Positions 1 to 7,424 of a DNA stretch of 35,154 bases are shown piece after piece. The DNA lies in contig CAYNBT010000008.1 of NCBI GenBank assembly GCA_964396025.1, forward strand, positions 1-35,154, read 5' to 3'. The stretch's first letter is position 1; each line of letters opens with the position of its first letter. The notes beneath the pieces are model-generated. The model was not told where the DNA came from, made no database searches, and saw only the letters and a program-made list of their open reading frames with translations. A program made the translations under genes and the position numbers. Source of the DNA: CAYNBT01 sp964396025. GTDB lineage: Bacteria; Patescibacteriota; WWE3; UBA101185; UBA10185.

Positions 1-469
1 ATAAATGCGTGTTTGATGATTCGTATATACCAACCAATGGCCCATGTATGTTAAATGAAGCGCTAAAGAAACCTGCTATAAATCCTACCAAAACCGCGAC
101 GCCTTTTTTAAAGTGAATTATTTCTTTTTTTACAAATAGTCCATAAATTGAGTAAAGAACTAAAAACACTCCAAATGCTTTCATTAAGGCGTTAGCGTTT
201 ATGGTAGAAAGAAATTGCATACCCACATGAATACCAACAGCAGAGCTAAAAACTAACGGAATGATTCCTTTCAACATGCTCTTTGTTCTTGATTGAATCG
301 TAATGATGCCTGTGGTGATTACAGACATAATTGTTACCACCGGAAGCACCGTGGCGTAAGGTAAGGCAAAGGGGAGTAGTGACATTGATATTGTTGCAAC
401 TCCAAAGCCGGTGAGCTCAGGTACGATTCCAGCCAGTAGAAACACCAGAGCTAAAAATACAAGTTCCAT
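1..469 (-). CDS. TauE/SafE-family membrane permease, partial (3' end off the window)
   Basis: An open frame runs leftwards from an ATG at 469 and leaves the window without a stop, so only about 156 N-terminal residues are visible. The protein is very hydrophobic, with several predicted membrane segments. It carries a GFGVATISMSLLPFALP stretch near residue 20, like the glycine-rich first repeat of TauE/SafE (DUF81) sulfite/sulfonate or anion exporters, and a second similar segment near residue 135 (FIAGFFSASFNIHGP). The family usually has about 250 residues and 7-8 helices, so roughly 100 are missing. A TATCAT -10 hexamer at 477-482 on this strand lies 7 nt before the ATG and there is no Shine-Dalgarno, which supports this start and suggests a leaderless transcript. 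The substrate cannot be inferred. Confidence 0.75.
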   Translation of the reverse strand, partial: MELVFLALVFLLAGIVPELTGFGVATISMSLLPFALPYATVLPVVTIMSVITTGIITIQSRTKSMLKGIIPLVFSSAVGIHVGMQFLSTINANALMKAFGVFLVLYSIYGLFVKKEIIHFKKGVAVLVGFIAGFFSASFNIHGPLVGIYESSNTHL

Positions 470-628
470 AACTTTAATGATAGCAAAAGTGGGGAGGGAG
501 TATTGCGCATCCTGAACAACTTGCCCTCAGTAAACCTACAGAAGAAGGGTAATAGAATTTATCGACTTGCTAACTTTATTTTGGCTATATTGAACGCTTA
601 TGCCCAGAAATTTTCCAGGCTCTATTTC

Positions 629-2479
629 CTAAACAGTGCTCCACCTCTTAACTTTTGAATATAATTCCTGAACCTTTAGATATAATTTTTGGTTAAGTTT
701 AAGGTCAGTTATACTAAGTTGTGAACTCACATCCTTTGCGAATTTCACTTTATCCGAACTATAAAAGGTTTTGGTCCGCGTATTGTTGGTATTTTCTTTA
801 GTTGTTCTGAAGAAGTCTTCAAATGGGGTTTTAGCATTTAAGTTATATGGAGATTTTAATTTATTTGGATATGTAGCATCTATTGCCCTTTGCGAAAGGT
901 AATTCTCAATCTCTTTACCCTCAGTTATCCATGATAAAGCGTTTTCGAACCCAGCAATCTCTGTAACAATGCGGTTTTTAGTTTTCCATTTTCTTCCTGT
1001 TTCTACATCTCTATCCATGATTACAGCAACATTTCTATTTATTTTAAGCATATCTATAAAATCTGTTTCACTTAGATCGTCTTCTGTATTTCCTATCGAA
1101 AAATTTGAAAGAACAGAACCCCCGTAATAAACAAATGAGTAGTCCAATCCTTCCTGCAATACAGAATTATTTTCTGTACATAGTAAATCTAACCAAGCTT
1201 TAATATAAATACGATCAGAAGGACCCTCGACCCATATGATACCGTTGCTTTGTAGTAAGTCACTTGCTTTTGTTCCTAAATCATCGAGTATTTTGTGAAG
1301 TAAAGGGGCGTTTTTAGCTTCAACTGTTGTAGATCCTTCTAAATTGCATACCCTGTAAATTTCAGAGTCATCTGTGGTGAACTCGTTAATAAAAACTGGA
1401 GAATGTGATGAAACAAGATACTGATGATCTGTTTGTGCTCGCAGAAAAGTGAGTAGCTTTCTTTGCATCGCTGGGTCAAGATGCGTTTCTGGCTCTTCAA
1501 ATGAGACTATTGATCCAGGTTTGTAATTTATGATGTTTATGGCTATCATTACCAATTCTTCAACGCTTGACCCCCAGGACTTAATGGAAGAGACATTACC
1601 ATCCGATAGCTCTACAGATAGATCCCTTAAATTATCGTTTGTTAATAAAGTAACATTGGTATCTAACAGGGTACTCACAAACTTGTTTACCTCCCGATAT
1701 CTTCGTCTTGGCTCAGAAGCATTATTATTTGGCAGAATTAGTGTTTTGAGTATATCTAAAGAATTAACGCCATCAAAATCTAAAAAATCAAAAATTTCTC
1801 TAACCTCAGGTATTCTATCAGTAATATTTTTGTAGGCAGCAATCTTTCTAAAGGCCTTGATGATCACAAGTTTGTTTGCGAATATACTTTGCAAGTTATG
1901 TAACATTTGATATAGATATGCGTACGTTTTATGTACTTTAGGATTTTGAGTTAAATCATTATATCGAGATTCATCAAATTTTGTGAAACTATTGTTTACA
2001 TCTCTAACTGATACTAATGATTTGGAGAATATGGGGAGGTTATCTATATTTAGCTCATTTATACAATAAGCAAAATTACTACCACTTTTCTGTATTGTTG
2101 CTTCAATGCTTATCAAGGGTTTATGCGTTTGAAGCTCCTTTGTATAAAGAGGTGATTGGCCTGAGTTAGTGATAATGTTCATTTCTTGTGCATCCAGTTC
2201 GAATAAGACTTTTAGACTAATTCTGGAATTTTCCTTTTGCTCAAAAAGTAAGTGATCTAAAACATCTGTATGTATTGAGTTTCGAGCGCTGACTGAAAAC
2301 GCGCCTTCTATCTGAGGCAACTTGCTTAAAAAATCGCTTATAAATGGGATTAGTTTCAGTACATTAGATTTGCCTGCATTGTTTTTTCCTATGAAGAGGT
2401 TATATTTCTTCAGCCCACTAATATGCACCAGTTTACCAAAGCTTCTGAATCCTTCGATTTGTATGTCTTTTAGTTGCAT
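629..2479 (-). CDS. OLD-family ATPase with C-terminal TOPRIM nuclease domain
   Basis: A 616-residue protein. The N-terminal ABC/SMC-like ATPase has Walker A GKNNAGKS at 31-38, a signature-like region near 300-308, Walker B EEPETHLDP at 328-336 and the His switch SSHSP at 357-361. A TOPRIM domain follows with WVEGPSDR at 416-423 (catalytic Glu) and VIMDRD at 486-491 (DxD). This order is that of OLD (overcoming lysogenization defect) nucleases, which act in phage defence or DNA repair. No UvrD-like gajB neighbour is present, so this is not Gabija; a stand-alone class 1 OLD fits best. The frame stays open upstream to 2797, but the ATG at 2479 starts the canonical first beta strand and has TATAAT at 2486-2491, 6 nt before it, so I take 2479 as the start. 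It is likely leaderless. Confidence 0.88.
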   Translation of the reverse strand: MQLKDIQIEGFRSFGKLVHISGLKKYNLFIGKNNAGKSNVLKLIPFISDFLSKLPQIEGAFSVSARNSIHTDVLDHLLFEQKENSRISLKVLFELDAQEMNIITNSGQSPLYTKELQTHKPLISIEATIQKSGSNFAYCINELNIDNLPIFSKSLVSVRDVNNSFTKFDESRYNDLTQNPKVHKTYAYLYQMLHNLQSIFANKLVIIKAFRKIAAYKNITDRIPEVREIFDFLDFDGVNSLDILKTLILPNNNASEPRRRYREVNKFVSTLLDTNVTLLTNDNLRDLSVELSDGNVSSIKSWGSSVEELVMIAINIINYKPGSIVSFEEPETHLDPAMQRKLLTFLRAQTDHQYLVSSHSPVFINEFTTDDSEIYRVCNLEGSTTVEAKNAPLLHKILDDLGTKASDLLQSNGIIWVEGPSDRIYIKAWLDLLCTENNSVLQEGLDYSFVYYGGSVLSNFSIGNTEDDLSETDFIDMLKINRNVAVIMDRDVETGRKWKTKNRIVTEIAGFENALSWITEGKEIENYLSQRAIDATYPNKLKSPYNLNAKTPFEDFFRTTKENTNNTRTKTFYSSDKVKFAKDVSSQLSITDLKLNQKLYLKVQELYSKVKRWSTV

Positions 2480-2528
2480 GGTCGCATTATAGTACAAGTT
2501 ATGAGCTTTTCCATCTATTATGAAATCA

Positions 2529-2780
2529 AAAAAAGCGGGACCCACCAACGGATTCGAACTTAAAGGTAAATTGCTGAAGTTTGGTTTTATCGTTTTCAAA
2601 GAGTGCAAGAAATCCTGTAGTTGTGATGTCATGCAACTAGTCGCTTTCACCCTTCGGGTATTCAGTCGACTAAACTCCTTCGTCGTTAAGTCTTCTGGTA
2701 CGCCCCTATTGCATCCAAAACTACTTAACTCGCTTCGCTCGTTAAGTATATTGTAGACTCGAGGCTCGTCTGTCCCTTCC
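2529..2780 (-). other. Unexplained structured, probably non-coding segment with a tRNA-like 3' end
   Basis: This 250-nt stretch lies between the tRNA-Pro terminator and the nuclease promoter. On the minus strand it contains several hairpins, including arms CTTAAC/GTTAAG at about 2725-2747, ACCC-GAA-GGGT near 2650-2660 and AGTTG/CAACT near 2618-2637. It ends with an isolated T-loop-like TTCGAATCC, then GTTGGTGGGTCCCGC and seven T's (2529-2535). A GGGAC near 2763-2767 can pair with the GTCCC close to the 3' end and enclose the whole. No cloverleaf, tmRNA tag reading frame, RNase P core or group I intron core could be built. It could be a decayed tRNA, an att-like scar or an undescribed RNA. No protein is proposed although one frame is open across it. 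Confidence 0.35.
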
Positions 2781-2783
2781 AAC

Positions 2784-2823
2784 AAAAAAACTGCCAATCA
2801 AACCTAAAGGTCTGCTTGCCAGT
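2784..2823 (-). terminator. Rho-independent terminator of tRNA-Pro
   Basis: On the minus strand ACTGGCAA pairs with TTGGCAGT (one G-G mismatch), with an inner GACC/GGTT stem around a TTTA loop, followed by seven T's at 2784-2790. It starts 4 nt after the encoded CCA of the tRNA. Confidence 0.8.
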
Positions 2824-2827
2824 TTTC

Positions 2828-2904
2828 TGGTCGGGGTGACAGGACTTGAACCTGCGACCTCTCGCACCCCATGCGAACGCGCTAGCCAACTGCGCTACAC
2901 CCCG
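2828..2904 (-). tRNA. tRNA-Pro(GGG)
   Basis: A full cloverleaf is readable on the minus strand. Acceptor CGGGGTG (2898-2904) pairs with CACCCCG (2832-2838); the D stem is GCGC/GCGC. The anticodon stem TTCGC/GCGAG encloses loop ATGGGGT, giving anticodon GGG (proline). The T arm is GCAGG-TTCAAGT-CCTGT. The discriminator is A and CCA is encoded (2828-2831). A TAGAAT -10 box lies at 2921-2926, about 17 nt before the 5' end, and a terminator follows at once. Confidence 0.96.
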
Positions 2905-2920
2905 ATATTTGAACAAATGC

Positions 2921-2926
2921 ATTCTA
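2921..2926 (-). promoter_or_regulatory. -10 box of tRNA-Pro
   Basis: TAGAAT on the minus strand, placed so that transcription would begin about 10 nt before the tRNA 5' end. A TTGTTA at 16-bp spacing upstream is a reasonable -35. Confidence 0.6.
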
Positions 2927-2966
2927 TACCAGTTCGCGTCTTTAACAAAGCCTTCAACACTACAGG

Positions 2967-2995
2967 TTGCTTTAGCTTCTGAAATGCTATAAAAT
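2967..2995 (+). promoter_or_regulatory. Promoter of the macro-domain gene pair
   Basis: TTGCTT (2967-2972), 17-bp spacer, TAAAAT (2990-2995, inside TATAAAAT). The predicted transcript has a leader of about 27 nt holding the AAGGAG ribosome site before 3030, unlike the leaderless genes nearby. Confidence 0.65.
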
Positions 2996-3029
2996 AGCCG
3001 TAGAAAAATCTGATGTAAAGGAGATAATT

Positions 3030-3560
3030 ATGGCCGTTTTCGTACTACAAGGGGATATTACCAATCTTCAACCCTTTCGAGTGGATGCACTCATTACTTT
3101 GGTGAATTCAAAAGGCCTATGGTTTGGTGGTGTTGATGGAGCAATAAAGCGGCACAGTGGTTTTTACCACGACACACTGGCTCAGTACATGCGTACCCAG
3201 CGAACATTCCAGAGTCAGTCTATCTTTGTGAATGGCAGTACTCAGGTCCATATGGGTAATTTCCAGCATGTGGTGTTTGTTATAGATGATTTGAAAATGC
3301 CACTGGAATCCCTGGTTTTTAGTGCCCTCAAAGAATGCAGCGAGCGCCCTTTTATCAAAACTGTTGCTATGCCGGTGTTTCGCACAGGTGTTGCTGCAGG
3401 GGCTTACAAAGGCTACACAGATGAGGACACAATGCTCGCAATGTTGCGTGGAATCAGGTTAGCACGCATGCGCAATATGCAATTGCCCACGATTTACATT
3501 GTTGTTTACAACAATCCCACGCAGTATGAATTCTTGACTCAACATCTTTATGAGATTTAA
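3030..3560 (+). CDS. Macro-domain protein, putative ADP-ribose binding or hydrolysing
   Basis: A 176-residue single-domain protein. GDIT at 8-11 and VDALITLVN at 18-26, followed by GGVDGAI at 33-39, align without gaps to the macro-domain hallmark VDAIVNAAN...GGGVDGAI. The first Asn of NAAN is replaced by Thr, but the second Asn (N26) and the Asp of the VDG loop (D36), which correspond to the catalytic pair of MacroD-type hydrolases, are kept. A later AMPVFRTGVAAG resembles the phosphate loop. Macro domains bind ADP-ribose or its derivatives and can remove ADP-ribose from proteins or nucleic acids. The start is set by AAGGAG 7 nt upstream. It is followed after 24 nt by a diverged paralogue in the same transcript. 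The gene is more GC-rich than its neighbours. The true ligand is unknown. Confidence 0.75.
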   Translation: MAVFVLQGDITNLQPFRVDALITLVNSKGLWFGGVDGAIKRHSGFYHDTLAQYMRTQRTFQSQSIFVNGSTQVHMGNFQHVVFVIDDLKMPLESLVFSALKECSERPFIKTVAMPVFRTGVAAGAYKGYTDEDTMLAMLRGIRLARMRNMQLPTIYIVVYNNPTQYEFLTQHLYEI

Positions 3561-3584
3561 CACATACGCGTGCAGGAGGAAATT

Positions 3585-4106
3585 ATGTCCCAAATCACAG
3601 TTGTTGAAGGTAACTTTGCTCGGCTGGGATTTCGTGTTGAGGGTGTAGCATTGCCAATAGACTGTGGAAGGAATGCTTGGGCACGACCTTCGTATGCCTC
3701 GCAGATTGGTGAGCAGACATCCTACTACTCTATGTCCTTTATGGGGGTTTGTCGCGGCGATCCTGAGCCAGGTCAAACATACTTCACCGGGTCTCGAAAC
3801 CACAACGTTTGCCGTAGTTTTGGAGCAGCAATCTTTGTGGGTACAGATGGCACTGTTCCACTGAATGATCTTGTGTTGGCATGTATCAAGAGTGCTCACG
3901 ATCACGGATTGACCTCACTTGCGATGCCGGATTTTTGTCGTGCCCCGGGGCAACATGAGGTAGATGTGGAGCTTATGCTTCAATTTGTGCAAGGTTTTAG
4001 TGACGCTAATGCGCAGGGTTTGCTGATACCACGTATCTTTGTTGCAATTGGTACACGCACAACCGGTTATGCAACGTCGCTTGAGCAGGAGTTATTGCGG
4101 ATTTAG
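3585..4106 (+). CDS. Diverged macro-domain-like protein, paralogue of the upstream gene
   Basis: A 173-residue protein whose second half follows the upstream macro protein: a beta strand (AAIFVGT), PLNDLVLACIKSA, SLAMPDF and a final strand IPRIFVAIG match VVFVIDD, PLESLVFSALKEC, VAMPVF and TIYIVVYN. The N-terminal VVEGNFARL stands where VLQGDITNL stands in the partner, but the catalytic Asn and the GGVDG loop have no equivalent, so hydrolase activity is unlikely. It may be a binding-only or structural partner. The start at 3585 is chosen over GTG 3570 because a perfect AGGAGG (3574-3579) lies 5 nt upstream. A terminator follows. Homology to macro domains is my inference from the paralogy. Confidence 0.6.
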   Translation: MSQITVVEGNFARLGFRVEGVALPIDCGRNAWARPSYASQIGEQTSYYSMSFMGVCRGDPEPGQTYFTGSRNHNVCRSFGAAIFVGTDGTVPLNDLVLACIKSAHDHGLTSLAMPDFCRAPGQHEVDVELMLQFVQGFSDANAQGLLIPRIFVAIGTRTTGYATSLEQELLRI

Positions 4107-4118
4107 TTATATTTACCC

Positions 4119-4160
4119 AAAGGCTATGGATTCGCTTGTCGCATCCCTAGCCTTTTTTTT
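4119..4160 (+). terminator. Rho-independent terminator of the macro-domain pair
   Basis: AGGCTATGGAT (4121-4131) pairs with ATCCCTAGCCT (4143-4153) with one mismatch, followed by eight T's. It also separates the operon from the convergent methyltransferase gene. Confidence 0.9.
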
Positions 4161-4161
4161 G

Positions 4162-4806
4162 CTATTCCGTGTGCAGTTTCATTCTTACCTCATGCCAAGG
4201 TCGTAAGTTCCCAAAGCTTAGCTTCTTTGCCCAACTTGTTTCCAGTTCGCGCACTTCCTTTGCTGTTAGTTGTTTTAGAGAAATAATTTCAAACCCTTCG
4301 TTTTTCCATGATTGCACCCAAACCTCTTCCATGTATTTTGCATCCATTTTATCTAGTCCGAGCCTTTGGACTTCGTTTGGATCGTACTTTTCGTCGTAGC
4401 CAAAAATTATATGTATAGTGCCGTTTGGCTTGATAAGTGATTTTATGTTGTTAATCGCCTCTGGGGTTGGTGATACGATCTTTTGCAAAAGTGTTCCCCA
4501 AGGTAAAAGAATGTTTAATTCGTCAAAAATGCCTGCCAATTCTGCTGGGAGCACTTCCACTGAACCCACCACAAACAGAACATTTTCCAAGCGTTTTTTG
4601 TTGGATTCCTTGGAATATACAGAAAGTTGCTTTTGATTAGGTTCGATCCCCACATAAAAATTTCTTGAGTTACTCAGCGCCTTTTTGTACACGAATCTGC
4701 CGTCACCAGTGCCTAAATCACCTATAATCTGCTCAAAACCCGCAACTAACTCTTGCAGGTTTTGTTTAGAGATTTCTTGAGTTTTAGAGCCTTTTACGCT
4801 TATCAT
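4162..4806 (-). CDS. KamB/NpmA-family 16S rRNA (adenine-1408-N1) methyltransferase homologue
   Basis: A 214-residue class I SAM methyltransferase. SAM motif DLGTGDGR is at 30-37, followed by GIEPNQ at 53-58. LLPWGTLL at 100-107 and SWAKKLSFG at 191-199 are the specific hallmarks of the aminoglycoside-resistance enzymes NpmA and KamB; W103 and W192 correspond to the two tryptophans (W107, W197 in NpmA) that clamp the flipped A1408. Length (NpmA 219) and motif order fit. Such enzymes methylate N1 of A1408 in the decoding site and block kanamycin- and apramycin-type drugs. An upstream extension is open, but 4806 gives the family length and has TATCAT 8 nt before it (4815-4820). It is divergent from truB with overlapping -10 boxes. 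Whether it confers resistance or has a housekeeping role cannot be told. Confidence 0.85.
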   Translation of the reverse strand: MISVKGSKTQEISKQNLQELVAGFEQIIGDLGTGDGRFVYKKALSNSRNFYVGIEPNQKQLSVYSKESNKKRLENVLFVVGSVEVLPAELAGIFDELNILLPWGTLLQKIVSPTPEAINNIKSLIKPNGTIHIIFGYDEKYDPNEVQRLGLDKMDAKYMEEVWVQSWKNEGFEIISLKQLTAKEVRELETSWAKKLSFGNLRPWHEVRMKLHTE

Positions 4807-4814
4807 TGCATATA

Positions 4815-4824
4815 ATGATACAAT
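4815..4824. promoter_or_regulatory. Overlapping divergent -10 boxes for the rRNA methyltransferase and truB
   Basis: TATCAT on the minus strand (4815-4820) is 8 nt before the methyltransferase ATG, and TACAAT on the plus strand (4819-4824) is 7 nt before the truB GTG. They share two base pairs, so both promoters cannot be melted at once. No good -35 is visible on either side. Confidence 0.55.
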
Positions 4825-4831
4825 ATATGTT

Positions 4832-5617
4832 GTGAACATCGCAAAAAAGCCAATTCCTCCTATTCTGCCTATCTGGCAGCCCGTTGGATGTTCCACACAC
4901 TTGATCGCAAAAAAGGTCTCAGACAAACTAAAAGTTAAAACTTCTCACACAGGAACTCTTGATCCGTTGGCGCAAGGAGTGATTATCATTCTTACAGGTG
5001 AAGAACGCTTAAAAAAATATGAATATGCTGAGTGGTTCAAAACTTATGAGTTTGATATTGTTTTTGGATATTCCACAGATACCTACGATCCAATGGGCAT
5101 GATTACAAACAATGATCCCGCCCCACGTGTAGATTTTAAGGCACTAGAAAAAGAGCTAAAAAAATTTAAAGGAGATTATTCTCAAGTCGTCCCATACTTT
5201 TCAGCTATCAAAGTAAAAGGTAAATCCATGCACGAGCATGCGCGAGCCGATCAACTTGACGGTGTGGAGGTCCCGGTGCGCAGTGGGAAAATTCTGAAGA
5301 TCGATTTGCTGCAAGCAAGCAACATTACAATACCGGATTTTGTTGAAACCTCCGTTTCAAATATTTCCAAAGTTGTTGGAGATTTTAGACAAAAGCAGAT
5401 TGTTAAGCAATGGAAAGAAATTGCAAAAACCCACAAAGGCCAAATCCTTCAGTTAGCTACTATAAACGTGCAGCTTACCAAAGGTTTGTATGTTAGAAGT
5501 TTAACAGTTGATATTGCAAACAGGTTGAATTCTGTTGCTTTGTGCACTAATATAATCAGGACTAAAAACGGAGAATATAGTCGCGAAAATTCGATACCTC
5601 TTGATCAGGTATTGTAA
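4832..5617 (+). CDS. truB: tRNA pseudouridine-55 synthase
   Basis: Makes pseudouridine 55 in the T loop of tRNAs. The 261-residue protein has the catalytic motif HTGTLDPLAQGV with Asp44, the YFSAIKVKGK motif (near 121-130) and KGLYVRSLTVDIA near 216, matching TruB motifs. The N-terminal KPxG motif is degenerate (WQPVGCST). It lacks a C-terminal PUA domain and has a lysine-rich insertion of about 50 residues before the last motif. The start is a GTG at 4832 with TACAAT 7 nt upstream and no Shine-Dalgarno, so translation is probably leaderless. A small coiled-coil gene follows 28 nt downstream. Confidence 0.9.
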   Translation: MNIAKKPIPPILPIWQPVGCSTHLIAKKVSDKLKVKTSHTGTLDPLAQGVIIILTGEERLKKYEYAEWFKTYEFDIVFGYSTDTYDPMGMITNNDPAPRVDFKALEKELKKFKGDYSQVVPYFSAIKVKGKSMHEHARADQLDGVEVPVRSGKILKIDLLQASNITIPDFVETSVSNISKVVGDFRQKQIVKQWKEIAKTHKGQILQLATINVQLTKGLYVRSLTVDIANRLNSVALCTNIIRTKNGEYSRENSIPLDQVL

Positions 5618-5645
5618 TTCCCAAGTAAAAATTTTTTGGAGATTT

Positions 5646-6008
5646 ATGGAAAACCCAGCAATCATAAAAAGGTTACAAATTATTGAGGAACTGCTCAAAG
5701 AACTGAATATTTTGAAAGAAACTTATCAAGACGCACTTGATAACGATGCTGATTACCAAAAAGTTCAAGAAGAAGAGGCAAAAGTAAAAGATGAATTTAG
5801 ACAGAAGAAAGTTAAAATCACTTCAAAAGATACATATCAGAACATTTTGAATTCTATTAAAGAAAAACGCCAAGACGTAAAAGAAAACAGAGAGGCATTG
5901 TCTCAAGACTTGGTTGATTACTACAAAGAAAGTGGCGAAATTCAAATTGAAGATCACGAAGGCAAAACTAAGAGAATGATTTTTTCGGTCAAATTAGTTG
6001 CCAATTAG
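5646..6008 (+). CDS. Small coiled-coil protein of unknown function
   Basis: A 120-residue, highly charged protein, almost entirely predicted helix with heptad-like spacing (IIKRLQIIEELLKELNILKE near the start, then long Glu/Lys-rich helices). There is no signal peptide or membrane segment. It starts at ATG 5646 with GGAG 4 nt upstream (5637-5641 region), so it is probably cotranscribed with truB. Its last 15 nt overlap the convergent glycosyltransferase gene. I do not recognise a family; short coiled-coil proteins of this kind are hard to place by sequence. Confidence 0.65.
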   Translation: MENPAIIKRLQIIEELLKELNILKETYQDALDNDADYQKVQEEEAKVKDEFRQKKVKITSKDTYQNILNSIKEKRQDVKENREALSQDLVDYYKESGEIQIEDHEGKTKRMIFSVKLVAN

Positions 6009-7418
6009 TAGCTCGGGCGGTTTTTTCATATAAACCTGATAACTCTTGCTACTGTTGATTTGCAAATACTCGTTTTGATTTGGGAATCTTGAAGCATCTG
6101 GATTGATAAAAATTGCCTTATCCATGTTGATCGGTTGTGGGTTTTGTTTCACTAGTGGCCACCAAAAAAATGTTTCTTGGGGTTGTTTTGGATCCCACAG
6201 ACGGATGTTGGCACTTTCCCCAAAGTAATATCTGCCTACAGTGTAATCCATAGGCGCCGTAAAGATTATCTCTTGATTATATGTGCGATAAACCTGTGCG
6301 AGTTCCTTAATACCGTTGTAATAATTGGTTTGTTCTATTCGACTGATCATAAAGAAATAAAAAACCATTACAAAGAACAAAATTTCTAGTGAAAAGAATT
6401 TCCTAAAAATATATCCCAGAGCTAACATCAAAAAAATTGAGCTAGGAAACAAATACCTGTGTACATACAATTGATAATCTGTAAAGCGTGAGATAATCAC
6501 AAGCTGCAGCATGGGTAGAAATGTAAGGGCAAATATCAAAAGGAGCCCTTGTTCGTTTGTTGATAGTTGCTTTGTTTTTTTCCACAAAATTGTAGTCTTA
6601 CCAATTGCATAAGCAGTCACGCCCAATACGAGTAATGTCAGAACCTCTGCACTAAGAAAGAAGTTGAGAGTGTTCATTACATTTATTCCTGGCGATTTAG
6701 TTTTTAGTCCGAATACAAAAGTGCCAACGCTTTGTTGAATGCTTACTAGATTTGCCTTGCCAACCCAGCCGCTGTTTATTGCTTCCGAGTGTGTGTGTGC
6801 ATAATATGTTGTTCCTGCGCATGCCAGAAGAAGTAACATTGCAACTGTTAAACGCTTTGTGATGTCGGCGCTTTTGCTAAGGGTTACCAATATTGCGAAA
6901 TTCAGAATAAACACGATAGCAAGATAATGTGTGAGTAGTGCAAGTATGCTCATCAAAATCATCTGAGGAAACTTTTTTTGTAGATAAAAATAGAAAGCAC
7001 TAAGTGTTAAAAACCCGTACATTGTGTAGGCTCTGGCTTCCACGGAATATTCCACAAAGAATGGACTTACTGCAACAAGTAACGCTGTGAGAATAGCAGT
7101 TTCATTATCATCAAAAAGTTTTTTTGAAATCAGGTATGTCAGATATACTAACGCGATGCCAAAAAACACAGATACAGCACGGATTGTGAGATCCGAGTTA
7201 CCTACAACTGCTATAAATGCTTTTATGGTTAGGTAATACAGAGGTGGGTTCACATCTTTTGCCATAACCTCCCAAAACTGTTGTAAGGGTAGTTTAACCG
7301 CGATACCCGTAAATGCTTCGTCATACCAAAATTCGTTAGTGGCAATAATTCTCAAACGCAAAGCGATTCCGACTAGCATTACAATAAGTATATCTGCGTG
7401 CCTCTTTAAGAAATTCAT
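5994..7418 (-). CDS. GT39/ArnT-like membrane glycosyltransferase
   Basis: A 474-residue integral membrane protein with about ten or more helices. The first extracytoplasmic loop has FWYDEAFT near residue 30 and DVNPPLYYL near 57, the hallmark Asp-Glu and NPPLYY motifs of the PMT/ArnT (GT39-like, GT-C fold) family, which transfer sugars from polyprenyl-phosphate donors to proteins or lipids outside the membrane. The C-terminal 100 residues are a soluble tail. ATG 7418 has TAGAAT at 7425-7430, 6 nt upstream, suggesting a leaderless mRNA. It is divergent from an OpgC-like acyltransferase, so both may decorate surface glycans. Donor and acceptor are unknown. Confidence 0.82.
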   Translation of the reverse strand: MNFLKRHADILIVMLVGIALRLRIIATNEFWYDEAFTGIAVKLPLQQFWEVMAKDVNPPLYYLTIKAFIAVVGNSDLTIRAVSVFFGIALVYLTYLISKKLFDDNETAILTALLVAVSPFFVEYSVEARAYTMYGFLTLSAFYFYLQKKFPQMILMSILALLTHYLAIVFILNFAILVTLSKSADITKRLTVAMLLLLACAGTTYYAHTHSEAINSGWVGKANLVSIQQSVGTFVFGLKTKSPGINVMNTLNFFLSAEVLTLLVLGVTAYAIGKTTILWKKTKQLSTNEQGLLLIFALTFLPMLQLVIISRFTDYQLYVHRYLFPSSIFLMLALGYIFRKFFSLEILFFVMVFYFFMISRIEQTNYYNGIKELAQVYRTYNQEIIFTAPMDYTVGRYYFGESANIRLWDPKQPQETFFWWPLVKQNPQPINMDKAIFINPDASRFPNQNEYLQINSSKSYQVYMKKPPELLIGN

Positions 7419-7424
7419 ACTAAT

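Noticed and set aside
629..2479. Gabija (GajA) or PARIS defence system
   Set aside because: No UvrD-like GajB or AriB partner is adjacent; only the ATPase-TOPRIM protein is present.
2529..2780. tmRNA, RNase P RNA or group I intron in the segment beside tRNA-Pro
   Set aside because: No tag reading frame, no GGAUUCGACG-type 5' end, no GAGGAAAGUC core, and the P7-like arms are too close for a group I intron.
2480..2797. N-terminal extension of the OLD nuclease by 106 residues
   Set aside because: The extra sequence is not protein-like, crosses the RNA-like segment and starts inside the tRNA terminator; ATG 2479 starts the canonical fold and has a TATAAT 6 nt upstream.
2725..2922. 65-residue protein frame across tRNA-Pro
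   Set aside because: It is a translation of the tRNA and its terminator, not a gene.
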